A stretch of 6,318 nucleotides of DNA from contig JAUPVD010000193.1 of assembly GCA_030917225.1 (NCBI GenBank), positions 1-6,318 on the forward strand. The letters run 5' to 3'. How positions within the stretch are numbered: the stretch's first letter is position 1; every line of letters begins with the position of its first letter. The notes below the pieces were generated by a model. The model ran no database searches and was not told the DNA's origin. It was given only the letters and a program-made list of their open reading frames with translations. A program made the translations under genes and the position numbers. Of the stretch, positions 1 to 5,957 are shown in pieces. This DNA comes from Pseudomonadota bacterium. Lineage in GTDB: Bacteria; Pseudomonadota; Gammaproteobacteria; Burkholderiales; Rhodocyclaceae.

Positions 1-224
1 ATGCGCTGAAGGCCATGGCAGACCGCTCGGCCTGCCTGCTGGCCAACCACGGCATGCTGCTCTTCGGCCGCGATCTCAAGCAGGCGCTCGATCTGGGCAT
101 CGAACTCGAATGCCTGTGCGAGCAATACTGGCGCGCCTGCCAGTTGGGCGAACCGGCGCTGCTCGACGCGGTAGAGATGCGGGTGGTGCTGGAGAAGTTC
201 GGCAGCTACGGGCAGCAGGGCTAG
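1..224 (+). CDS. Class II aldolase/adducin family protein, C-terminal part (L-fuculose-phosphate aldolase-like)
   Basis: The left edge cuts this gene. The reading frame is already open at base 3 and ends with TAG at 222-224, leaving about 73 residues. The visible part holds the LANHG motif (His codon at 48-50), which in this family supplies a late zinc-binding histidine. It ends in VVLEKFGSYGQQ, very close to the typical C-terminus of FucA-type aldolases. The family uses zinc to cleave or epimerise sugar phosphates such as L-fuculose-1-phosphate in the cytoplasm. Other members act on ribulose or methylthioribulose phosphates, so the substrate is not settled by this fragment. The ATG at 15 is internal and not the start. 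It is the only plus-strand gene here, and its stop overlaps that of the convergent zinc-ribbon gene, so no terminator fits between them. Confidence 0.85.
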   Translation, partial: ALKAMADRSACLLANHGMLLFGRDLKQALDLGIELECLCEQYWRACQLGEPALLDAVEMRVVLEKFGSYGQQG

Positions 225-652
225 CTCAGCAAGTCGAACAGCCCCGAGACCAGATCGGCAATGTCGAAGACATCGCCGGCATCGAGGCCACCATCGTCGC
301 CACCCTTGTGCTGGCGGCTCCGATACTGCGCCAGCAGCTTGGCGATTTCGCCGCGATCGAACCATACCCCGTGACATGTCGGGCACCAGTCGAGGTCGAT
401 GCCCTTGATCTGGCTGCGCTGGAGTGCGCCGCAATGCTTCGGGCACGAGAGATCGGCAGGTGACGTTGCTTGCGCCAACAGCAGCGACTCGAAGCGCTCG
501 ACGGAAAAATGACGCTCCAGACCGATCGACTGCAGATAGCTGCGCGGCAACCAGGCGCCCCGGCATTCGCCGCAAGCGTAGCCGACATGCCCCTCGACAT
601 CGCGAATCGACAGATCATGTTCGCCATGCGGGCAAGGCAGCGCAGTCGTCAT
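221..652 (-). CDS. Double zinc-ribbon protein of the zf-TFIIB type, function unknown
   Basis: A 143-residue protein with two zinc-ribbon-like units. The first uses C7 (with H9 close by), C27 and C30. The second is closer to the zf-TFIIB consensus: C70, C74 (or H73), C90 and C93, followed by [10 protein letters not shown] at 94-103. The first ribbon has CPHG where the usual motif is CPxC, so one ligand may be a histidine or may be lost. The tail (residues 117-143) is glycine- and aspartate-rich and then hydrophobic ([15 protein letters not shown]), possibly a docking helix. No signal peptide or membrane segment is seen. The ATG at 650-652 overlaps the stop of the upstream c-di-GMP enzyme gene as ATGA and has no good ribosome site of its own, so translation is probably coupled. 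The role of such proteins is not established; nucleic-acid or protein binding is only a guess. Confidence 0.85.
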   Translation of the reverse strand: MTTALPCPHGEHDLSIRDVEGHVGYACGECRGAWLPRSYLQSIGLERHFSVERFESLLLAQATSPADLSCPKHCGALQRSQIKGIDLDWCPTCHGVWFDRGEIAKLLAQYRSRQHKGGDDGGLDAGDVFDIADLVSGLFDLLS

Positions 653-3189
653 ATCACCGTCGCACCAAAAATCGCGGCCACCTCTTCAGCCGGCCGCGGC
701 TTCGAGAACAGGTAGCCCTGGCAGAGCAGGCAACCCTCGCCGCGCAACGCGGCAAGCTGCGATGCCGTTTCCACACCTTCAGCGACAACATCCAGCCCCA
801 GCGTTTTTGCCAGGCCGATGATCGACGCCACGATGGCCGCATTTTCGCGGTCCTCGCACAGATCGCGCACGAAGGAGCGGTCGATCTTCAGCCGGCTGAC
901 CGGGAAGCGCTTGAGGTAGGCCAGGCTCGAATAGCCCGTGCCGAAATCATCGATAGCCAGGCGCACACCCATGTCCGCCAGTGCCTGCACTTGTTCAAGC
1001 GCATCATCGACGCTGTGCATCAGGCTCGATTCGGTAATCTCCAGTTCGAGTGACTGTGGCGGCAGGCCGGCCTCGTCGAGGATGGCACGCACGCGGGCAA
1101 CGAGGTCTTTCTGCTGGAACTGGCGCGGCGAAAGATTCACCGCCACCGATACCTGTGGCCAGCCGGCGTCGTACCACGCACGCAGCTGGTGGCAGGCCTC
1201 GCGCAGCACCCAGTCGCCGATCTCGACGATCAGCCCGGTCTCTTCCGCCACCGGAATGAATTCGATCGGCGGCACCAACCCGCTCTCCTTGCTCTGCCAG
1301 CGAACGAGGGCTTCGAGCCCGCAGACGCGGTGCGTGGAGACATCCACCTGCGGCTGGTAGTGCAGCACAAATTCATGGTTTTCAACAGCCAGGCGCAGAC
1401 GCTGTTCGAGCCGGAAGAAGCGGATGGCCACTTCGTTCATCTCCGGCGAGAAGAACTGGAAGTTGTTGCGTCCGCGACTCTTCGCCGTGTACATCGCCGT
1501 ATCGGCATTCTTCATCAGGGCATGCGCGTCGCGCCCGTCTTCCGGATAAAGGCTGATGCCGATCGAAGTAGAGGCGCGCACGGCATGCCCCATCAGCTCT
1601 ACCGGTCGGGCCAGCGTCTCAACGATGCGCTCGGAAACCATCACTGCATCGTCAGGCCCGGCAACAGCGCCGAGAACGATCACGAACTCGTCGCCGCCGA
1701 GGCGGCAGACGGTATCGATGTCGCGTACGACGGCTGAAAGACGCTCGGCCACCGAGCGCAACAGCGCATCGCCGACGTCGTGGCCGAGCGAATCGTTAAC
1801 GCTCTTGAAACGGTCGAGATCGAGGAACAGCACCGCAACGCGGCTGGCGCTCCGCTCGGCGCCGACCAGCGCCTGCGCCAGCCGGTCATGCAGCAGGCTG
1901 CGGTTGGGCAGACCGGTCAGGGCGTCGTGGTGAGCGATATGCCAGACACGCTCCTCGGCCTGCATGCGCTCGAAAACTTCGGACTGCAACTGGACGTTGG
2001 CCGTTTCCAGCTCCGCCGTACGCTCCGCGACACGGAGTTCCAGTTCATCGTGCGCGCGCAGCAAAGCCTCCTGTGCCTGGCGGCGCTCGGTCACGTCCTC
2101 GGTGATCCAGATGGCGCCGCCGCCCTCGTTCCACGACACGCGGCTGGCGGTACCGCGCAACCAGAACAGGCTGCCGTCCTTGCGCCGCACCTGCACTTCG
2201 CCGATAAAATCGCCATGGCGGCGCAGGCCCTCTTCCGCCGCCTTCGTATAGGAGGCGAAGGTTTCGTCATCGGCAAAGAACGCGCGTACCAGGCTGCCGC
2301 CGAGTTCGTTCGGCGGGTAACCGAACATCGTGGAAAAGCGATCGTTGCAGCGCTGCAGGTAGGCACCATTGACGTAGGCAATACCGAATGCGGCGTTGTC
2401 GAAGATCGTGCGCTGCTCGGCGAGCGCCGCCTGCAGGCGCTCGTCCTGACGCTTGCGCTCACTCATGTCCTCGAAAATCCAGACCGAGCCAACTTCCGGG
2501 TGATGAACATCGATGAAACGGCCGCTGATCAGCGCCCAGAACGTGCTGCCATCCTTGCGCCGCAGCCACTGCTCGCGGCGATGGGTGCCGCCTGCAGCGA
2601 TCAACGGGTAGATTTCTCCGGCGGCGGCATAGTCGGCGTCCGAAATGTACAGGACGCGGGATGAGCGGCCGATGATCTCGCCCGGCGGATAACCAAACAT
2701 TTCGTTGATGCGCGGATTGCAACGGATGATTTTCCGGTCGCGCAGGAGCAGGATGCCGACATGCGCGGCAGCAAAGGTCGCTTCGAGGTCGCGCTGGCTG
2801 TCCCACAGCGCTTCCTTGACGCGCGTCTGCTCTTCCAGATCCTCGACGATCCACACCGAACCGCCACGCGGATTGTCGCGGTCGATGGCGGCCGCATGCA
2901 GTCGACAGTGCACCAGGCTGCCATCACGGCGGCGCATCGGGATCTCGACATCGAAGGGGTCACCCGCCTGCATCGCCTCGCGCGCCCACTGACGCAGCCG
3001 GTTATATTCCGCTTCGCTGTCGTAGAGAACGCGTGCACGCTGGCCGAACACTTCGCCCTCGGCGTAACCCAGCAGGTCGCAGAAACGTCGGTTGCAGTGC
3101 TGCAGCAGACCATCGCGGACAAACACGATACCCACCGGCGCGAAATCGAAAATCGCCAGCAACTCGGGCATCGCCATCTTATGGTTCAT
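649..3189 (-). CDS. PAS-PAS-PAS-GGDEF-EAL cyclic-di-GMP synthase/phosphodiesterase
   Basis: An 846-residue soluble protein with no visible membrane segment or signal peptide. Order: three PAS/PAC units (about 8-117, 132-245, 257-372), a coiled-coil linker (about 370-412), GGDEF (about 413-580) and EAL (about 590-840). The GGDEF domain has DLDRFK at 457-462, an intact GGDEF at 498-502, and the inhibitory-site RxxD (R489, D492) exactly five residues before it. These predict cyclic-di-GMP synthesis from GTP with product inhibition. The EAL domain has E626-A-L, N685, ELEITE at 715-720, DDFGTGYSS at 747-755, K768, E804 and QGY at 824-826, the usual phosphodiesterase set. Both activities could therefore be real, with the PAS units as sensors of an unknown signal. 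The start is supported by GAGGAGGAG just upstream. It shares ATGA with the zinc-ribbon gene downstream. Net direction of activity cannot be read from sequence. Confidence 0.96.
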   Translation of the reverse strand: MNHKMAMPELLAIFDFAPVGIVFVRDGLLQHCNRRFCDLLGYAEGEVFGQRARVLYDSEAEYNRLRQWAREAMQAGDPFDVEIPMRRRDGSLVHCRLHAAAIDRDNPRGGSVWIVEDLEEQTRVKEALWDSQRDLEATFAAAHVGILLLRDRKIIRCNPRINEMFGYPPGEIIGRSSRVLYISDADYAAAGEIYPLIAAGGTHRREQWLRRKDGSTFWALISGRFIDVHHPEVGSVWIFEDMSERKRQDERLQAALAEQRTIFDNAAFGIAYVNGAYLQRCNDRFSTMFGYPPNELGGSLVRAFFADDETFASYTKAAEEGLRRHGDFIGEVQVRRKDGSLFWLRGTASRVSWNEGGGAIWITEDVTERRQAQEALLRAHDELELRVAERTAELETANVQLQSEVFERMQAEERVWHIAHHDALTGLPNRSLLHDRLAQALVGAERSASRVAVLFLDLDRFKSVNDSLGHDVGDALLRSVAERLSAVVRDIDTVCRLGGDEFVIVLGAVAGPDDAVMVSERIVETLARPVELMGHAVRASTSIGISLYPEDGRDAHALMKNADTAMYTAKSRGRNNFQFFSPEMNEVAIRFFRLEQRLRLAVENHEFVLHYQPQVDVSTHRVCGLEALVRWQSKESGLVPPIEFIPVAEETGLIVEIGDWVLREACHQLRAWYDAGWPQVSVAVNLSPRQFQQKDLVARVRAILDEAGLPPQSLELEITESSLMHSVDDALEQVQALADMGVRLAIDDFGTGYSSLAYLKRFPVSRLKIDRSFVRDLCEDRENAAIVASIIGLAKTLGLDVVAEGVETASQLAALRGEGCLLCQGYLFSKPRPAEEVAAIFGATVI

Positions 3190-3192
3190 CGT

Positions 3193-3201
3193 CTCCTCCT
3201 C
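3193..3201 (-). promoter_or_regulatory. Ribosome binding site of the PAS-GGDEF-EAL gene
   Basis: The minus strand reads GAGGAGGAG, ending three bases before the ATG at 3187-3189. The best-spaced core is the upstream GGAGG (3195-3199). It is a strong purine-rich site and favours this ATG over the in-frame ATGs at codons 5 and 7. Confidence 0.7.
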
Positions 3202-3207
3202 GGCCCG

Positions 3208-3241
3208 CTCCGGATCGGAGGGGTGACGGCATCAAGGCCGT
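3208..3241 (-). other. Two small inverted repeats in the leader of the PAS-GGDEF-EAL mRNA
   Basis: In the predicted leader, ACGGC/GCCGT (3226-3230 with 3237-3241, 6-nt loop) and CTCCG/CGGAG (3208-3212 with 3216-3220, 3-nt loop) could each form a 5-bp hairpin. CCTCC on the minus strand (3217-3221) is also complementary to the GGAGG in the ribosome site at 3195-3199, so a competing fold could hide the start. The stems are short and may be chance in GC-rich DNA. Confidence 0.25.
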
Positions 3242-3253
3242 TCTATGACGAAG

Positions 3254-3262
3254 ATCATACCA
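3254..3262 (-). promoter_or_regulatory. Extended -10 promoter candidate for the PAS-GGDEF-EAL gene
   Basis: The minus strand reads TGGTATGAT, matching the extended -10 pattern TGnTATAAT with one mismatch. No good -35 box is seen at the usual distance, which is common for extended -10 promoters. Transcription would start near 3247, giving a leader of about 58 nt. It lies in the 95-bp gap after the dehydrogenase operon and would let the c-di-GMP gene be expressed independently. Confidence 0.45.
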
Positions 3263-3279
3263 GTTGGCGAGGTACCGGA

Positions 3280-3299
3280 ACGGATCAGGAGCGATCCGT
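3280..3299 (-). repeat. Inverted repeat across the stop codon of the second dehydrogenase gene
   Basis: ACGGATC (3280-3286) and GATCCGT (3293-3299) form a perfect 7-bp stem with a 6-nt loop. The stem spans the TGA stop at 3285-3287. No T-run follows on the minus strand, so this is not a standard intrinsic terminator; it may only stabilise or pause the 3' end. Read-through into the c-di-GMP gene remains possible. Confidence 0.4.
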
Positions 3300-4157
3300 A
3301 CCCTCCAGTACGCGCAGCAGCGAGGCCGTGTCGCAGCCGCCCCAGCCATTGGCCATCAGCGCGTTGAGCTGCTGGCCAACGGTGGCGATGACCGGCAGCG
3401 GAACGCCCATGCAGCGGGCTTCTTCAAGCAGGATGCCGAAATCCTTGTGGTGCAGGCGGGCTTCGACGCCGGCCTTGAAATCGCGATTGACCATGCGGCC
3501 ACCGAACACCTCGAGTACGCGGCTGCCGGCAGAACCGCCGAGCAAGGCCTGACGCACCTTCTCCTGATCGACCCCGGATGCCGCCGCCAGCCACATCGCC
3601 TCAGCGCTGGCCTCGATGGCGGCGACCATGATCATCTGGTTGCAGGCCTTGGCCACCTGCCCGGCACCATTGCCGCCGATATGGACGATGGTCTTGCCCA
3701 ACACCTCGAACAGCGGAAGCACGCGTTCGAGCACGGCAGTTTCGCCACCGACCATGATGGCCAGCGTGCCGGCCTCGGCACCGACACCGCCGCCGGAGAC
3801 CGGCGCATCGAGCATGTGCACGCCCAGCCCATCCAGCCGGGCCGCGATGCCGCGTGCCAACCCGGGCGCGATGGTGCTCATGTCGACCAGGATGCTGCCG
3901 GCAGCAAAACCGCTGGCCAGACCGTTGGCGCCGAAGACGACTGCCTCGACGTCGCTGCCGTAGGTAAGAATGGTGAAAACGATGTCGCTGTATCGAGCGA
4001 CCACGGCCGGAGAATCCCGCAATGCGGCACCGGCCTCGGCCAGTGGCGCCGCCGACTCGGGCCGGCGTGCCCAGACCGATACCTCGTGCCCGGCGCGCAG
4101 CAGGTGCAGCGCCATCGGCCGCCCCATGACACCGAGGCCGATGAAACCGACCCGCAT
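3285..4157 (-). CDS. Beta-hydroxyacid dehydrogenase (3-hydroxyisobutyrate / tartronate semialdehyde reductase family), copy 2
   Basis: A 290-residue cytosolic NAD(P)-dependent enzyme interconverting a beta-hydroxyacid and its semialdehyde. It begins with a Rossmann GLGVMG at 7-12, then has DMSTIAP at 92-98, the substrate loop DAPVSGG at 117-123, GAGQVAKACNQ at 164-174 with the family catalytic lysine K170, and HHKD with K238. The second beta strand ends VWARR (R31, R32) without an acidic residue, which suggests NADP(H); this is inference. The substrate-region segment reads GGSAGSRVLE at 207-216, close to the LAGS of E. coli GarR as I recall it. Its ATG follows the TAG of the upstream paralog with no base between them, and only a weak GGGG (4164-4167) serves as ribosome site, so translation is probably coupled. 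Exact substrate (tartronate semialdehyde, methylmalonate semialdehyde, glyoxylate or succinic semialdehyde) is not determined. Confidence 0.92.
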   Translation of the reverse strand: MRVGFIGLGVMGRPMALHLLRAGHEVSVWARRPESAAPLAEAGAALRDSPAVVARYSDIVFTILTYGSDVEAVVFGANGLASGFAAGSILVDMSTIAPGLARGIAARLDGLGVHMLDAPVSGGGVGAEAGTLAIMVGGETAVLERVLPLFEVLGKTIVHIGGNGAGQVAKACNQMIMVAAIEASAEAMWLAAASGVDQEKVRQALLGGSAGSRVLEVFGGRMVNRDFKAGVEARLHHKDFGILLEEARCMGVPLPVIATVGQQLNALMANGWGGCDTASLLRVLEGTDRS

Positions 4158-5030
4158 CTACTGCCCCGAGAGGTTCTCGAGCAGCTTCAGCACGGCGATC
4201 GAATCTTCCTCACCGAGCCCCGAACCGACCATGGCGTTGAACATCTGCGCGGTCATCGCCGAACCCGGCAGCATCAGGCCGAGTTCGTGTGCGCTCTGCA
4301 TGACGATGTTCAGGTCCTTCTGGTGCATCCAGCTCTTGAAGCCGGGCTTGAAATTGCGGTCGAGCATGCGCTGGCCGTGGTTTTCGAGAATCTTCGAATA
4401 GGCGAAGCCGCCCAGCAACGCTTCGCGCACCTTGGCCGGATCAGCCCCCGCCTTGGCGGCAAAGCACAGCGCCTCGGCCACGGCCATGACCCCCATGCCG
4501 GTCATGATCTGATTGCAGGCCTTGGCCACCTGGCCGGCACCGGCATCGCCGACGTGCACGATGTTCTTGCCCATGCACTCGAAGGCCGGCTTCGCTTTGG
4601 CAAAAGCTTCGGCGGTGCCGCCGGCCATGATCGACAGCGTGCCGGCGATGGCACCCACCTCCCCGCCGGACACCGGCGCATCGACAAAGGGAATGCCCCT
4701 GGTCAGCATCTTCGCCGCAATGTCCTTGGCGGCAGACGGCGCAATGGTGCTCATGTCCACCGCCACCAGCCCGGCCTGTGCGCCGGCAGCAACGCCGTTC
4801 TCGCCAAGCATCACCTGCTCGACGTCCGGTGCATCGGCAACCATCGAAATGGCTACATCGACCTGGCGTGCTGCGTCGGCGGGGCTGGTCGCCGGCTTCG
4901 CACCGGCTTCGGCAAGTGGCGCCATTGATTCGGCGCGACGCGCCCAGACAACAACGTCGCGCCCGCCCTTGAGCAGGTTGAGCGCCATCGGGCGGCCCAT
5001 GATGCCCAAACCGAGGAAACCGATCTTCAT
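4158..5030 (-). CDS. Beta-hydroxyacid dehydrogenase (tartronate semialdehyde / glyoxylate reductase-like), copy 1
   Basis: A 290-residue paralog of the gene that follows it, of the same length and aligning without gaps at about 50% identity by hand count. Key sites: GLGIMG at 7-12, DMSTIAP at 92-98, DAPVSGGEVGA at 117-127, GAGQVAKACNQ at 164-174 with catalytic K170, and HQKD with K238. The second strand ends VWARR, suggesting NADP(H) (inference). It differs from copy 2 near the active-site region (GGFAYSKILE at 207-216), so the two may prefer different substrates. The ATG at 5028-5030 has GGAG (5037-5040) six bases upstream. It lies 29 bp after marR on the same strand and is probably in its operon. 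No glycerate kinase, hydroxypyruvate isomerase or glyoxylate carboligase is within view, so a garR or glxR name would be premature. Confidence 0.93.
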   Translation of the reverse strand: MKIGFLGLGIMGRPMALNLLKGGRDVVVWARRAESMAPLAEAGAKPATSPADAARQVDVAISMVADAPDVEQVMLGENGVAAGAQAGLVAVDMSTIAPSAAKDIAAKMLTRGIPFVDAPVSGGEVGAIAGTLSIMAGGTAEAFAKAKPAFECMGKNIVHVGDAGAGQVAKACNQIMTGMGVMAVAEALCFAAKAGADPAKVREALLGGFAYSKILENHGQRMLDRNFKPGFKSWMHQKDLNIVMQSAHELGLMLPGSAMTAQMFNAMVGSGLGEEDSIAVLKLLENLSGQ

Positions 5031-5059
5031 GTTGTACTCCGTCGAGGGTTACGGGGAAA

Positions 5060-5488
5060 TCAGTCGCGGGAAAAGGCTTGCGCAGTCGGTACGGCAAACT
5101 GCCCGTTCAGCGAGATCAACTGCACGCGATGGGCATTGGCCAGGCGCTCTACGTATTCCTCGCCCTTGGGCAGCAGGCGCACCTCGATGCGCCGGCGATC
5201 CTCGGTCGAGCGGCGTCGCTCGACGAAGCCCTGCTTCTCGCAGCGCGAGACCAGTGCCACAACGCCATGATGCTGCGCCTGCAAACGCTCGGCGATCTCG
5301 CCGACGGTCGCCCACTCACGACCGGGAAAACCCTTGATGTTGAGCAACATCAGATACTGCAGCGGGGTAATGCCCGCCTTGCGGGTGACCTGCTCGGAAA
5401 AACGCAGGAACTTGCGGATTTCGTAGCGGAAGTTGGCAAGCGTCTCGAAATCACGCTTTTCCATGGGCGGCAAAGTCTGTTCAGTCAC
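5060..5488 (-). CDS. MarR-family transcriptional regulator
   Basis: A 142-residue winged-helix regulator. From the GTG start, residues 14-50 form the N-terminal helices (dimer part), 61-91 the helix-turn-helix (TVGEIAERL, then recognition helix about 72-86), and 94-109 the wing with the family signature around D97-R98-R99-R100. Such proteins bind palindromic operators as dimers and usually release DNA when a small ligand binds. GTG at 5486-5488 is chosen because GGAG sits 8 bases upstream. The frame is open to an ATG at 5561-5563, but that would place coding sequence through the T-run of a terminator and the putative operator. An ATG at 5462-5464 lacks a ribosome site. The two dehydrogenase genes follow 29 bp downstream, so they and marR itself are its likely targets. 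The ligand is unknown. Confidence 0.9.
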   Translation of the reverse strand: MTEQTLPPMEKRDFETLANFRYEIRKFLRFSEQVTRKAGITPLQYLMLLNIKGFPGREWATVGEIAERLQAQHHGVVALVSRCEKQGFVERRRSTEDRRRIEVRLLPKGEEYVERLANAHRVQLISLNGQFAVPTAQAFSRD

Positions 5489-5496
5489 GTCGGGGG

Positions 5497-5500
5497 CTCC
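5497..5500 (-). promoter_or_regulatory. Ribosome binding site deciding the GTG start of marR
   Basis: GGAG on the minus strand, 8 bases before GTG 5486-5488. Neither the upstream ATG (5561-5563) nor the downstream ATG (5462-5464) has a comparable site. Confidence 0.5.
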
Positions 5501-5517
5501 GGAAATACTTCTTCTAA

Positions 5518-5531
5518 TAATCGTTGGATTA
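5518..5531. promoter_or_regulatory. Candidate MarR operator palindrome
   Basis: TAATCGTTGGATTA is a palindrome with perfect 5-bp arms and a 4-bp centre, located 30-43 bp before the marR start. Its AT-rich symmetry and position fit an autoregulatory MarR site, but no second copy was noticed and no clear -35/-10 pair can be assigned around it. Confidence 0.35.
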
Positions 5532-5561
5532 CTGTCGATCTTACCGGCAAACGCCCCTCGC

Positions 5562-5601
5562 AAAAAAGAAAAACCCGCAGGGTCAATGCCGCTGCGGGTT
5601 T
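5562..5601 (-). terminator. Rho-independent terminator
   Basis: On the minus strand AAACCCGCAG (5592-5601), an 11-nt loop and CTGCGGGTTT (5571-5580) form a perfect 10-bp stem, followed by TTCTTTTTT down to 5562. It lies about 117 bp after the DUF2892 stop and 74 bp before marR. It therefore most simply ends the RND/DUF2892 transcript and insulates marR. On the plus strand the stem is followed only by T-AAACCC, so it acts mainly in one direction. Confidence 0.85.
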
Positions 5602-5606
5602 AAACC

Positions 5607-5660
5607 CTATGACCATCGGGGGGTGATGGCCGGGGAGAGGTATTCGAGGTCATTACGCAT
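5607..5660 (-). other. Possible 17-residue leader ORF before the terminator
   Basis: An ATG at 5658-5660 opens MRNDLEYLSPAITPRWS and stops with TAG at 5607-5609, five bases before the terminator stem. The purine stretch GAGAGA abuts the ATG, so ribosome-site spacing is poor. A short ORF ending just before a terminator resembles an attenuation leader, but ORFs this short arise often by chance, and there are no repeated codons for one amino acid. Confidence 0.15.
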
Positions 5661-5677
5661 TCTCTCGAACGGGTGAA

Positions 5678-5707
5678 AATATACATCACAAAGAGATATA
5701 AATACAA
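5678..5707 (-). promoter_or_regulatory. Promoter-like sequence in the AT-rich gap
   Basis: On the minus strand TTGTAT (5702-5707), an 18-bp spacer and TATATT (5678-5683) resemble a sigma-70 promoter with a good -10 and a weak -35. The surrounding 5671-5710 is much richer in A and T than the rest of the window. Transcription would begin near 5671 and meet the terminator after about 110 nt. AT-rich DNA gives such matches easily. Confidence 0.3.
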
Positions 5708-5717
5708 GTATGTGGGG

Positions 5718-5957
5718 TCACTTTCCGCAGGAGCCGCCATCAAGACGCTTCAGCCCGAGCTTTTGCATGATGCTTTCGGCCGGGCAGAAACGAGTGAATC
5801 CACTCTGGAACAGATTGGCGCCGACAAACGCGGTAAACCAGAGAAAGTTCTTCGAGACAAAGACCGGGCTGGCCTCAACACCCAGTGCCAGCGAAATCAG
5901 GATGAAACTGCCGGCCATGATGCGGACGGCGCGGTCGGTTGTAAAACTCGTGCTCAT
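5718..5957 (-). CDS. DUF2892 (YgaP-like) small inner-membrane protein
   Basis: A 79-residue protein resembling the membrane domain found in YgaP and in stand-alone DUF2892 proteins. It has two predicted membrane helices (about residues 11-29 and 36-53), then the family-typical segment FCPAESIMQKLGLK at about 57-70, with C58, and a second cysteine, C77, near the C-terminus. In YgaP the same domain carries a rhodanese (sulfurtransferase) domain, which is absent here. The stand-alone family has no firm function. The ATG at 5955-5957 overlaps the stop of the RND gene as ATGA, and a strong AAAGGAG lies upstream inside the RND gene. It is the last gene of that operon, followed by a 117-bp tail and the terminator. 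Confidence 0.85.
   Translation of the reverse strand: MSTSFTTDRAVRIMAGSFILISLALGVEASPVFVSKNFLWFTAFVGANLFQSGFTRFCPAESIMQKLGLKRLDGGSCGK

Noticed and set aside
15..224. Independent 69-residue gene starting at ATG 15
   Set aside because: The frame is open to the left edge and the protein is clearly the C-terminal end of a larger class II aldolase.
1780..2664. A 294-residue plus-strand open frame inside the PAS-GGDEF-EAL gene
   Set aside because: No domain is visible, and the opposite strand encodes intact PAS and GGDEF motifs throughout.
3264..4928. A 554-residue plus-strand open frame antisense to both dehydrogenase genes
   Set aside because: Its translation is a mixture rich in His, Gln, Gly, Ala and Arg with no recognisable domain, and it mirrors the codon pattern of the two well-supported minus-strand genes. 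Long shadow frames are expected in GC-rich DNA.
5489..5563. N-terminal extension of marR to the ATG at 5561-5563
   Set aside because: It would put coding sequence through the terminator T-run and the palindrome, and the added residues match nothing in the MarR family.
5613..5629. CCATC/GATGG hairpin with a run of six G in its loop
   Set aside because: The stem is only 5 bp and lacks a T-run; no function is suggested beyond chance.
5643..5669. TTCGAG/CTCGAA inverted repeat with a 15-nt spacer
   Set aside because: Six-base arms with a long spacer are likely chance, and there is no gene start beside it that it could control.
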